Origin: Phaeoceros laevis
Lineage: Eukaryota > Anthocerotophyta > Anthocerotopsida > Notothyladales
DNA length: 40,676 nucleotides
Assembly (NCBI GenBank): GCA_049999765.1
Contig: JBNGIQ010009038.1
Location: 1-40,676, forward strand
Reading direction: 5' to 3'
Under the pieces are notes generated by a model. That model had not been told where the DNA came from, made no database searches, and saw only the letters and a program-made list of their open reading frames with translations. This document shows positions 21,069 to 34,512 of this stretch, piece after piece. The position numbers were made by a program, and so were the translations under genes. How positions within the stretch are numbered: position 1 is the stretch's first letter; the number at the start of each line of letters is the position of its first letter.

Positions 21069-21670
21069 CCGCTATTTGAGTGTAGTGCTGTCTCTGCCCC
21101 TCTCTGCTCTTCTCTCTCTCGGCGTGTGCGCTCAAGTCCGAAAGCCAGCGAAACCAGCCTGCGAGGGGAGGGGCGGCCCTCCGAGAAGGTCTCGATGTCC
21201 TCTCCGCTCGCCCGCCTGCGTCCTCTCGATTTCCCCGACACCCTGGCCTGCTGTTTCCCGTTGGGTGAAGACTACACACAGCTCCAGCCCCGCGGCCGGA
21301 AGCGCTGCCCCGCAGCAACCGGCAGCAGCTCCGGCGCGGCTAGTGTGTCCGGGGCCGCTGATGCGCAGGCTCCTGAGTCTGGTGCTGCCGCAGCTCCCAG
21401 GCCCGGCGCCGGCTGAGCGGGCCGGGGATCGGGTATCGGGTATCGTCGGCGGGTGATGTGTGAGGGAAATTGGCAGCGAGGGCTGCTGGTGCACCAGGTT
21501 CTTTGTTAGCTCTGCACCAGGATTTGCTGGCGGACCAGGATCGAGTGAGTCCACGGGTTTTGGTCTGGATGGATGAGAAACGGAGGATGCATTTGATGAT
21601 ACGGTGGCGCCGAGCGTGGGTGGCATTTTCAAGTATTCGTGGTAGGGATTAGGGTCCACCCGGAGCGGCC
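21069..21670 (+). promoter_or_regulatory. GC-rich promoter and 5' leader of the PI4K-beta gene
   Basis: About 600 GC-rich bases precede the ATG at 21671. A pyrimidine-rich tract at about 21088-21121 (repeated TCTCTGC/CTCTCTC) resembles the Y-patch or TC-element promoters of plant housekeeping genes. No TATA box is evident. Open frames across this region do not resemble known proteins and cross the gap, so I treat it as untranslated. Confidence 0.4.
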
Positions 21671-26685
<5,015 letters not shown>

Positions 26686-27927
26686 CATTTCATAAACCGG
26701 GGGTGCGGGTCCACCAGCTAAGTGGGCCTGCTCTTCTCTTCAGCTCGAGGAAGCTGTAAAGCTATTCCTGTCTTCGCCAACTCTCGAGGTACAGATATGT
26801 CCTGTGTTTGAAAGTGGAAATTCACATTCAATTTGTGGTTGTCGTGATTGATAATGGCGGCTGTTAACTTATTGCCGGTTCGAAATTGGAACAGGTTTTT
26901 TATATTTGTAACCCATGGGAATTTGGCATGTGCTCTGAGTGAACTCATTGGAGCTACGGTTCACTAGATTGGAAGTGTGCTATTATGTAGCTATTTTTAT
27001 CTGGAGCTGCAAATTGTGCTCCATGATGTGTTTAATAAGATTTCAGCTTTCATCAGATCTGGTCAGAGCTTGAACTTATCCTAGTAGTCGAACTGTCCAG
27101 ATTGCTACTGAAAGCCGCGTGACAAGAACCCCTGACCTCTTAGGCCTCTTCTTCCTGTAACATTACGTAATGGCCTAGGAAAGTTTGCGGACTTGCCATG
27201 TGCGAAATGGCCCTGTCACTTTGGGGCCTTCGGAGCACGCGTCGCGTGCTAGGCTATTCGTGAAGCGGTAGGGTTTTGCGATCTACGAAAGGTTGGCGGT
27301 CACGCGCAAGTTCTGACTAGAGAAACCTCTGCGTGCCAGCGGAGGGCACTGCCAGGAGCAGTCGGTCTGATATTTGTCGCGTCCCTAATAGATGGACTTT
27401 CCCGTGGCATCCGCTTGTGTGAGAGGGAGCAAGGCTGAGCTTTGAAATGGCGATCGTACGTGGTAGCCTCCTAGTTGGCAGTGTGGGAGACGCTATACAT
27501 GTTTCCACCTCAGGACTCCGTAAACCCTCCAGACGGGAAAACCGTCGAGCTCCATTCTATAGAGTCAAGCCAGTCAAATCCAGGCCCAGGCTGGTCAGCA
27601 GGTCACTTGAGATGCAGACCACTTGAAATGTAGGCTACTTCATAGAACTGAATTCTTCTTGCTCAAACAGCTTTCATGTACTATCCTGGCATGGCTTTTT
27701 TGAGTGTCACTTGAAATCATGTTCGTTAGAACTAGGACAGAATAAATTTCTGCACACATTTGTCAGACTGTCTACATACATGTTGATAGTACAGGGTTGT
27801 GAGCTCAGGATTCTGGACAGCTAGAAGAGAATCGGTTTGGAATTCATGAAGCTTGTTGAACTTGTGGCAAGACATCGATGCGGGGGTCAGGTAAACTTTT
27901 CTTTATCTTTCATTGTGCTTTTCTTGA
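26686..27927. other. Intergenic DNA after PI4K-beta
   Basis: The first part must hold the PI4K-beta 3' UTR. The remainder, including a GC-richer patch at about 27110-27480, has no recognised gene, RNA or repeat. The minus-strand frame at 27317-27508 shows no domain. The right edge meets the minus-strand CHAT fragment. Confidence 0.4.
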
Positions 27928-28560
27928 TCAATTGCCGACCATGACTGGTACCTTGCAGGTGCCACGCTTTAGCTCGGGGCTGCTGCTGTTAACGTTCCTC
28001 GTCTCTTTCCCTTTGAGCGTGGTGACATTTCTCAAGTGCATGGTCGGAGAGCCGAAAATGAGGAAGGGTGCCCAGTGGCTGATGCTGCTGCCTTCCTGGA
28101 TCATCTTAAGCATTGCCTTGCGCAGAGCCCTCCCTATTGGCTCTCCTTTCTGCAGCTCCTGGAACATCTCTGAGGTATATATATTTACACACGCATGCTG
28201 ATTGACCAGCAGTTGCAACTCTAGCAGTCCTCCAGTGAAAGAATCATGCCATGTGCATACGATGAGGCTGGCCTAGCCAAGTTCACAGTCTAGATATAAT
28301 TAATGTGGTGGAAGCTTAAGGTATGGAGGAGGGAGGTGGTGAGTTCACCTGTGATGAGGTGCTTGTTGGCCCGGTCATCAACCTTCCACAGAGAGAGGAC
28401 TGTGGTTGCTGCCCCGGCCTGCCTGGAGGATTGCCCGTCCCAGTCCTAGAAGGCCTGCCTTCCATTGTCACCTCTCCTCGCCCTGTTTCACAAGCACTGA
28501 GAACCACCATTTGAACCTGCTGGCCATGACTGCCCGGAGCGCACGAATAACACGTCACAC
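27928..28560 (-). pseudogene. CHAT-type caspase-like protease fragment, frameshifted
   Basis: Reading the minus strand from about 28510 downward: VVLSACETGRGEVTMEG, containing the Cys-Glu-Thr-Gly signature (Cys codon 28490-28492), then in the next frame LLGLGRAILQAG, then in the third TTVLSLWKVDDRANKHLIT. These are the successive motifs of a CHAT domain, the caspase-HetF relative found with TPRs. An intron (28348 down to 28170, donor ACAG|gtgaac, acceptor cctcag) leads to EMFQELQKGEP, ALRKAM and SHWAPFLIFGSP, the usual CHAT ending. Two frameshifts and the absent His-containing N-terminal half make it a pseudogene. It ends where the duplicated block on the plus strand begins (about 28560), so the break probably came with that rearrangement. 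Confidence 0.75.
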
Positions 28561-28659
28561 CCTCTGTGACGTGTTGTTCTTGCGCAATGTTCATCTTCCA
28601 AGAGTGAGCACGCACCATATGCATGTGGCCTTACCAAAACCTTAAGAGGCCTTTAGCAG

Positions 28660-29101
28660 ATCGCGGGCAAGAATCTTTCCCGACAGAAAGGAGTACAGCG
28701 AGGATCCATTTAGCTTCAAAGTGGAGAGAGAGGACAGAACCAACGTGACTCTCACCAGCGACTGGGTGGTGTGGGTCTACTTAATCCTCTGCAACGAACC
28801 TCTGCACACAAGTAATGGTCCATCTACAGAGCGCTCGAGCAGGTGCCTGCAAGTGAAGGATCCATTAGCTGATCAGCCTGGTGTACGCTAACCTGCTTGG
28901 AAGCGTTTTTGGGCAGCCTCCACTCCTGAGCTGATAATTGAAGAGCTGCAGCACAAGCTCGCAGAGATGGTGCTGCTGCTGCAAAAGAAACCTGAAGATG
29001 ATAACAAGGATGATACGCAAGTTGAATCTGAGGAAGAGGAGGAAGGCACATTCATAGCTGTAAAGCGTTACAGTTTCGACATCATTAATGCTTCCAGATA
29101 A
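28660..29101 (+). pseudogene. Truncated copy of the HeLo/DUF4384-like gene (last two exons)
   Basis: Exons 28660-28811 and 28917-29101 correspond to the second and third exons of the gene at 36199. They still splice in phase (acceptor ttagcag|A, donor ACAA|gtaatg, acceptor gggcag|CC) and end at TAA. The encoded pieces are closely alike: DPFSFKVERED, DWVVWVYLILCNEPLHT, then EELQHKLAEMVLLL, an acidic run and TFIAVKRYSFDIIN. The large first exon with the N-terminal helical domain is missing; its place is taken by the minus-strand CHAT fragment. The preserved frame suggests recent truncation, or expression from another start not seen here. Confidence 0.7.
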
Positions 29102-29374
29102 GGACTTGTAAGCAGGTAAGTTAACCTGGTCCAACTGGAGTTGCGCAGGCCTTCACGTGGTTGAAATCTCATTACAAACTCTTCAAAACATGGGAAGCTC
29201 ACCTTGCTGATCAGGCTATTCTATTCTACAACTGTAGGAGGATGGTTAGTGATTCTGCATTCCCTCCAGCCTGATCAAGTAGTAGAGTTTTTCCTGTCAT
29301 TGCCATTTCTCTAGGAAAGAGCTACATATGTCTCTAGACATGGGATGCAATAGTGGCTTTGTTCTCAGTCGCAT

Positions 29375-29866
29375 ACATCTCCTCACTGGGATCTGTGCTC
29401 AGTAAGCTTACCAATTTTGTAATTTGGCAATTGCTTCTGTCTCCATTTTTTGCTGTTTGTGGGTTTGATCTTTGTCGTGCTCACTGGCAGATGATTGTCA
29501 AAAGCGGTGATGATTGCGAACATGGATGCAGGCCTCAATACATGCCATGAAGAACAAGAACTCTGAGGTGCACAACCTCCGTGACCTGTTTGCCAGGAAC
29601 TACAAAGCAGGATCGCCAGCTTTTAAGCAGGCTCAGGTATTGTCTGCATCTGATGCGCGTTGTCTGATCTCAGACTGTATAAGTTTGTGGTTTCTTAAAA
29701 AGTACAGTTACCACAGGCCGGACCTTTGTATTGGAGGGTTGTTGTACGCTGTGTCTTTGCAAATCATGCTAGCAAGCCTCCCAGTAAACATCATCTCTGG
29801 TGTTGATCGTAACTTGGAACTCGTATTTAAGTCGATGTGCTTCTGTATTCTCTTTCTTCATCACCT
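29375..29866 (+). pseudogene. Fragment of PI4K-beta (parts of exons 6, 7 and 9 with introns)
   Basis: The segment aligns by eye with 24705-25545 of the intact gene, including intron sequence. It holds the end of exon 6 (TCACTGGGATCTGTGCTC), exon 7 up to GGTGATGATTGC, then an abrupt jump to the border of exon 9 (GATGCAG|GCCTCAATACATGCC ... AAGCAGGCTCAG) and the following intron. The end of exon 7, exon 8 and two introns are deleted. It cannot encode a kinase. It shares substitutions with the pseudogene at 38314 that the intact gene lacks. Confidence 0.85.
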
Positions 29867-30676
29867 ATGTCCATCGGTCCCAACAAGGGGGGGTACTGGG
29901 CTCGTAACAATTATCAAGGTGTATCTTATATAGGATCACGTTTATCGAGGGCCGACCGTTAGTGTAGGAAGTTAAGAACCATCTAGATGGATTCCAAACG
30001 GGATCCGCAGGATTCCGTCCTAACTGGCCGTTGGGCCGTTGCGCTCAAGGTCAGTAGCATGCCTCTCCTCCATCATGAACGGAGGTAGAGCTCATGACTG
30101 TGCAGCATGCACTGCATGGGCCTGACTACGAGGTCGGCCCATGGCTGCACAGGCAGTTATATATTAGTCCTTGGCAGGGTTGCAATCAAAGGCTGGTGTG
30201 TCCGTCAGACGGTGCAGAGAGTCAAGTAGTCAAGTCCGAATGCAGCTAGGGTTGCAGGTCGGGAATCTGTTCAACTCATCGAGAGGCCGAACTGCGAGGC
30301 GATTGTAGGTCGCCATTGCCCTTGGTTGGGTTTGAACTAGACCTCGAGGGGAGGTCTTGGTGAGAGGGGTCTCGGCAAAAGCCTTTCCAGCGCCACAAAT
30401 GGATTGGTCGGGACAATGTGGCTCCAGTTCTAGCCCCAAGTCCCACCCCAACATCTTCTAGAAAGCGAGAGAGTTCATCGCCAAGCGTGGACGTAGCACC
30501 TGCGGCAAAAGGTCGCTAACTGAGGTGCTGAGACGAGCTCATGTTCGGGAAATTTTGGGACAGGACACAACTGAAGTGTCGACGAAGCTTTCTCTGTCTG
30601 TGATTGCCACCTGTTCGCGCCCTGCGAAGTCGTCCAACTTGGTTGTCCATGCACCTCCGACAGCGGTCCCTGAACG
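29867..30676. other. Spacer and probable promoter of the PPR gene
   Basis: About 800 bases between the PI4K-beta fragment and the PPR start. A TATATAT at 30158-30164 is a candidate TATA box. The sequence resembles no known gene. A strong pyrimidine tract ending TTTGCAG lies just inside the annotated PPR frame (about 30696-30720), so a leader intron ending there is possible. Confidence 0.35.
30158..30164 (+). promoter_or_regulatory. Candidate TATA box for the PPR gene
   Basis: TATATAT about 510 bases upstream of the ATG at 30677. The distance would require a long leader or a leader intron, so the assignment is weak. Confidence 0.25.
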
Positions 30677-33600
30677 ATGGCCACAGCGAAGGCTGAAGCT
30701 TCTTTTTTTCTCTTTGCAGTTCATTGGCTTTCAGGCGGGACCCAACAAATTGGTGTGTGTACAGGGATTCTACGAGGAGCTCCTGCTAACCTCATCCCAG
30801 GGAGTCGATCCCTGGCAAGCAAAGCCTCCAGGTGCAGCAGTGTTAGGAGCCCACCACTTCCACTTTTGAGGGATGGGTTGTCCAACGATGGTCTTTGCCA
30901 GGAGCAGGAGCACTTGTGGCAACAATTGTTTCTGGACCCTACCATGTGGTGTGATGACAGACGAGATAAGAAGAGCTCCCGTTCCCCTGACTTCCGGCGT
31001 AAGGGATCCGGCGAGGTGCTGTGGTTGAACAACATGTTTAAGCCAGCTTGGGTTGATGAGCAGCTCGTTTCCTTGGATATGCAGATGGGTCACGGTGACA
31101 CTCCTTCCAAGTCGAGCTCTCCAGATAATCCTAAACGCGCAGGTTCTGAAATGGGCTCCAGGTGCAGCAGTGCAAGGAGCCCACCACTTCCACATCCGAT
31201 GGGCCATGGTGCCTCTCCTTTCGAGTCCAGCTCTCAGAATAAGCCTGAACCTGGGAGGCGTTCAGGATCGGAAATGGGCGTCGTTACTGCTGTTACCGTG
31301 AGCACGTTATGTCAGCAGGGGAAGCTTTCTGAGGCCGTTGGCGCCCTGGAATCTCTGGCGCATTCAGACTCTGGCGTTTCTCAGTCTCTGTTTTACACTG
31401 TGCTAAAACTGTGTACAGCCAAGAAGGATTTGGTTGTGGGGCGACGAGTTCATGATCTCACTGTCAAATTTGGGTACGAGTCGAATGCATACTTGGGGAA
31501 CCATATCTTGCGAATGTATGCATGTGGAGGTAGGCTGCAGGAGGCCATGGATGTGTTCAACAGGGTAGGGAAACCGGATGTCTTCATGTGGTTTTCTATA
31601 ATCTCTGCACATGCTAAGCACGGAAACCCAAAAGAGGCCATACAACTCTACCGTGAGATGCGTAGGTCAGGAGTGAAGGCGAATGGTTATGTCTTTGTAG
31701 CTGCCCTTCAAGCTTGTGCATTTGCCGCCGACTTGGAATCTGGCAGAAAAGTGCACTCTGATGTGTTGCACAGTGGCAATCTTACTGACTTGTTTGTTGG
31801 CAACTGCCTGGTTGACATGTATGCAAAATGTGGCGAATTGGAAGATGCACGCCAGGTTTTTGACAGCATGGCCACAAAGAATGTGGTGACATGGACAGCG
31901 ATGATCGCTGGGTATGCACAGCAAGGACTCGGCCAAGAGGCGCTTGTTGTGTATGGACAAATGGAGGAGGCAGGCCTCATTTTGCCTGACCATGTTACTT
32001 TTGCTTGCCTTCTGAAGGCGTGTGCAAGCACTGGTGCCATACAGAAGGGCAGGGAGCTGCACTCAAAGATTGTCAAAAGAGGACTGCTGGATGATGTAGT
32101 GGTGGGCACCTGCCTGGTGGACATGTATGCAAAATGTGGTGAACTGAAAGATGCGCGCCACGTTTTTGATAGCATGGGCAGAAAGGATGTGGTGGCATGT
32201 ACAGCGCTGATTGCTGGGTATGCACAGCAAGGACTCGGCCAAGAGGCGCTTGTTGTGTATGGACATATGGAGGAGGCGGGCCTCATTTTGGCTGACCATT
32301 TTACTTTTGCTTGCCTTCTGAAGGCTTGTGCAAGCACTGGTGCCATACAGAAGGGCAGGGAGCTGCACTCAGAGATTGTCAAAAGAGGTCTGCTGGATGA
32401 TGTAGTGGTGGGCACCTGCCTGGTGGACATGTATGCAAAATGTGGTGGGCTGGAAGATGCGCGCCAAGTTTTTGACAGCATGGACACAAAGAATGTGGTG
32501 ACATGGAATGCCCTGATTGCTGGGTATTCACAGCAAGGACTCGGCCAAGAGGCGCTTGTTATGTATGGACAAATGGAGGCGGCAGGCCTCATTTTGGCTG
32601 ACCATGTTACTTTTGCTTGCCTTCTGAAGGCGTGTGCAAGCACTGGTGCCATACAGAAGGGCAGGGAGCTGCACTCAAAGATTGTCAAAAGAGGTCTGCT
32701 GGATAATGTAGTGGTGGGCAACTGCCTGGTGGACATGTATGCAAAATGTGGTGAGCTGGAAGATGCACGCCGGATTTTTGACAACATGGACACAAAGGAT
32801 GTGGTAACATGGACAGCCCTGATCGCTGGGTATGGTGCTTGTGATGAAGGTCGCAAGGCACTAGCTTGTTTTGAGGAGATGTTAGTTGCCGGTGTTTATC
32901 CTGATGATGTTACTTTTACTTGCCTTCTAGTAGCATGCAGTCATGAGGGACTGGTCAACGAGGGTCGCAAACACTTGGATTCCATGGCTGAACAGCATGG
33001 CATCAAACCTACTATTGAGCATTACACCTGCATGATTGATCTTCTTGCGCGTGCTGGCCGATTAGATGAGGCAGAGAAGATGCTATTATCATGCGAAGGC
33101 CAAAGTAATGTGGTGGCCTTGACGTCTTTGTTGAATGCCTGCAAATGTCACGGGGATATAGAGAGGGCCGTGTGGTGTTTTGAAAGCATTGTTAGGCTGG
33201 ACCCTCAAATGGCGTCTGCCTATGTGCTCATGGCTGATGCCTACGCAGATGCAGGTAGGTGGACTGATGTAGACAGGATTGAAACACAGAGAAGGGCAGC
33301 AGGAGCTAACAAGAAACCTGCAGTGGCCAGCATTGAGGTGAATAAGGAGGTACATAGATTTCTGGTGGGAGAAAGGAGAAAGGATATTGCGCTTAAGGTA
33401 GAGAGCACAAATGCACGTGTGAAGCAGGAAGGAGGCCACGTACCTCACACAAAGTTGGTGTTGAAGCCACTGAGTCAGAAGGAAAAGGAAGATGTGCTTT
33501 GTGGGCATGCTGAGAAGCTAGCTCTGGCATTTGGTCTGTTGAACACTCCGAGTGGGACACCTCTGGTGGTAACGAAGAATCTACGCATGTGCAGTGACTG

Positions 33601-33715
33601 CCACAGCTCCACGGAAATCATGTCAAGGCTTGAACAGAGAGACGTTGTGGTAAGGGATGGGTACCGTGTGCATCGATTCGCAAACGGGCGCTGCAGTTGT
33701 AACGGTCGACCATGA
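30677..33715 (+). CDS. PLS-class PPR protein with GRP-type DYW domain, candidate organelle RNA editing factor
   Basis: A single open frame of 1012 residues. From about residue 200 it consists of P-L-S class pentatricopeptide repeats, each triplet recognisable by VVTWTAMIAGYAQQG (P), VTFACLLKACASTGAI (L) and LVDMYAKCGELEDARQVFDS (S). These bind single-stranded organelle RNA. E-type motifs follow (IEHYTCMIDLLARAG), then a DYW cytidine-deaminase-like domain. Zinc/catalytic residues are present: His944-x-Glu946, Cys972-x-x-Cys975, and the second site His999, Cys1006, Cys1008. The usual PG box is replaced by KKPAVASIEV (879-888), and the C-terminus is NGRP instead of DYW. This is the variant linked in the literature to U-to-C editing. 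Residues 376-713 are encoded by near-identical 306-bp tandem units. No clear transit peptide is seen; a splice-acceptor-like site near 30720 leaves the true start open. Confidence 0.9.
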   Translation: MATAKAEASFFLFAVHWLSGGTQQIGVCTGILRGAPANLIPGSRSLASKASRCSSVRSPPLPLLRDGLSNDGLCQEQEHLWQQLFLDPTMWCDDRRDKKSSRSPDFRRKGSGEVLWLNNMFKPAWVDEQLVSLDMQMGHGDTPSKSSSPDNPKRAGSEMGSRCSSARSPPLPHPMGHGASPFESSSQNKPEPGRRSGSEMGVVTAVTVSTLCQQGKLSEAVGALESLAHSDSGVSQSLFYTVLKLCTAKKDLVVGRRVHDLTVKFGYESNAYLGNHILRMYACGGRLQEAMDVFNRVGKPDVFMWFSIISAHAKHGNPKEAIQLYREMRRSGVKANGYVFVAALQACAFAADLESGRKVHSDVLHSGNLTDLFVGNCLVDMYAKCGELEDARQVFDSMATKNVVTWTAMIAGYAQQGLGQEALVVYGQMEEAGLILPDHVTFACLLKACASTGAIQKGRELHSKIVKRGLLDDVVVGTCLVDMYAKCGELKDARHVFDSMGRKDVVACTALIAGYAQQGLGQEALVVYGHMEEAGLILADHFTFACLLKACASTGAIQKGRELHSEIVKRGLLDDVVVGTCLVDMYAKCGGLEDARQVFDSMDTKNVVTWNALIAGYSQQGLGQEALVMYGQMEAAGLILADHVTFACLLKACASTGAIQKGRELHSKIVKRGLLDNVVVGNCLVDMYAKCGELEDARRIFDNMDTKDVVTWTALIAGYGACDEGRKALACFEEMLVAGVYPDDVTFTCLLVACSHEGLVNEGRKHLDSMAEQHGIKPTIEHYTCMIDLLARAGRLDEAEKMLLSCEGQSNVVALTSLLNACKCHGDIERAVWCFESIVRLDPQMASAYVLMADAYADAGRWTDVDRIETQRRAAGANKKPAVASIEVNKEVHRFLVGERRKDIALKVESTNARVKQEGGHVPHTKLVLKPLSQKEKEDVLCGHAEKLALAFGLLNTPSGTPLVVTKNLRMCSDCHSSTEIMSRLEQRDVVVRDGYRVHRFANGRCSCNGRP
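31807..32830 (+). repeat. 306-bp tandem units inside the PPR gene
   Basis: The phrase CCTGGT(T/G)GACATGTATGCAA starts at 31807, 32113, 32419 and 32725, exactly 306 bases (102 codons, one P-L-S triplet) apart. Three units are complete and the fourth breaks off at about 32830. Long stretches are identical between units, so the expansion or gene conversion is recent. The frame is kept throughout. Confidence 0.95.
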
Positions 33716-34157
33716 GAACACTGAAGATCTAGCCAGGGCTCAGGTGTGTGTGCGATAGATTGTTGTCTTTCTCTTGGGTGTTGAGATTGTTGTCTTTCTC
33801 TTGGGTGTGAATGTGCTTGCTTAACTCTATCCCCGTCAAACTGAGATTGTTGTCTTTCTCTTGGGTTGAATGAGCATGCTTAACTCTATCCCTGTCAATC
33901 TGAGACACAGACAGGGATTGCGGACACTGATCCACCACGTATCAGAACCCCTGACCAGAATGATGAATCTCCTCCCATACTGAAAAGAAAGGGAGCTGAT
34001 TGGAAGTGAGAACAGGGCCATTTCCAGTGGATACGCGGGGATATTTGGATAACATATGGCATGAGGGCAGGGGCCTGTTAGGGTGAAAGGAAATTCCTGT
34101 CAATTTGGGCCTGGCACTAGAATTGTTTGAGCTGACTGGTTTGTTCATTCATCACAG
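33716..34157. other. 3' flank of the PPR gene
   Basis: Contains the 33758-33902 repeat and then about 250 bases with no recognisable feature up to the kinase exon at 34158. Minus-strand frames here (33729-34148) are repeat-derived and unconvincing. Confidence 0.4.
33758..33902. repeat. Tandem repeat just after the PPR stop
   Basis: The phrase GATTGTTGTCTTTCTCTTGG occurs at 33758, 33785 and 33845. The last two belong to a 60-bp tandem duplication (33783-33842 and 33843-33902) that also includes GCTTAACTCTATCCC(C/T)GTCAA. It lies in the likely 3' UTR of the PPR gene. Confidence 0.85.
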
Positions 34158-34512
34158 CTGGAGTAGATGCACCTGAAGTACTTCAAGATGAACAGGCGAC
34201 TGAGAATTGTGATGTGTACAGCGTTGGGGTGGTTATGTGGGAGTTGTTAACTTTGCAGCAGCCTTGGAATGGACTAAGTCCGCCGCAGGTTGGTGAACCA
34301 TGCATTATGACTGTTCCTTTTTTATTATCTGCACAGAATGCTGCATCCGGGTGCCTTAATTGTTTTCAAGCACTTTGTGACGCCCTTTTATCACAAAATG
34401 TGTCGATGTACAAATCTGAGACCCATGGCTGGTGCAGGTTGTAGGTGCTGTTGGTTTTCAGGGTAGACGACTTCAAATTCCCAGCAACACCTCACCGCAA
34501 ATTGTGTCCTGA
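34158..34512 (+). pseudogene. Truncated Raf-like (CTR1/EDR1-type) protein kinase fragment
   Basis: Two exons, about 34158-34288 and 34438-34512, with GT-AG borders in phase, read [40 protein letters not shown], then [17 protein letters not shown] and a stop soon after. This is kinase subdomains VIII-X of plant Raf-like MAPKKKs, where APEVL, DVYSFGV-WEL and QV-GAVGF-RRL-IP are hallmarks. The ATP-binding lobe, catalytic loop and DFG are absent upstream, and the lobe after IP is cut by TGA at 34510-34512. The motif before APEVL is also altered (AGVD in place of the usual TP-WM). It is therefore a gene fragment that kept an intron, not a retrocopy. Confidence 0.8.

Noticed and set aside
20501-21456. 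Open frames running through the second N gap on both strands
   Set aside because: They are translated across unknown bases in GC-rich DNA and show no domain; the duplicated 46-mer also makes them repeat themselves.
26870-26900. tRNA B-box-like word GGTTCGAAATT
   Set aside because: No matching A box or cloverleaf could be found around it.
31708-32856. 382-codon minus-strand frame in the PPR gene
   Set aside because: It simply mirrors the 306-bp tandem units and repeats with the same period; the plus strand carries a clear PPR protein.
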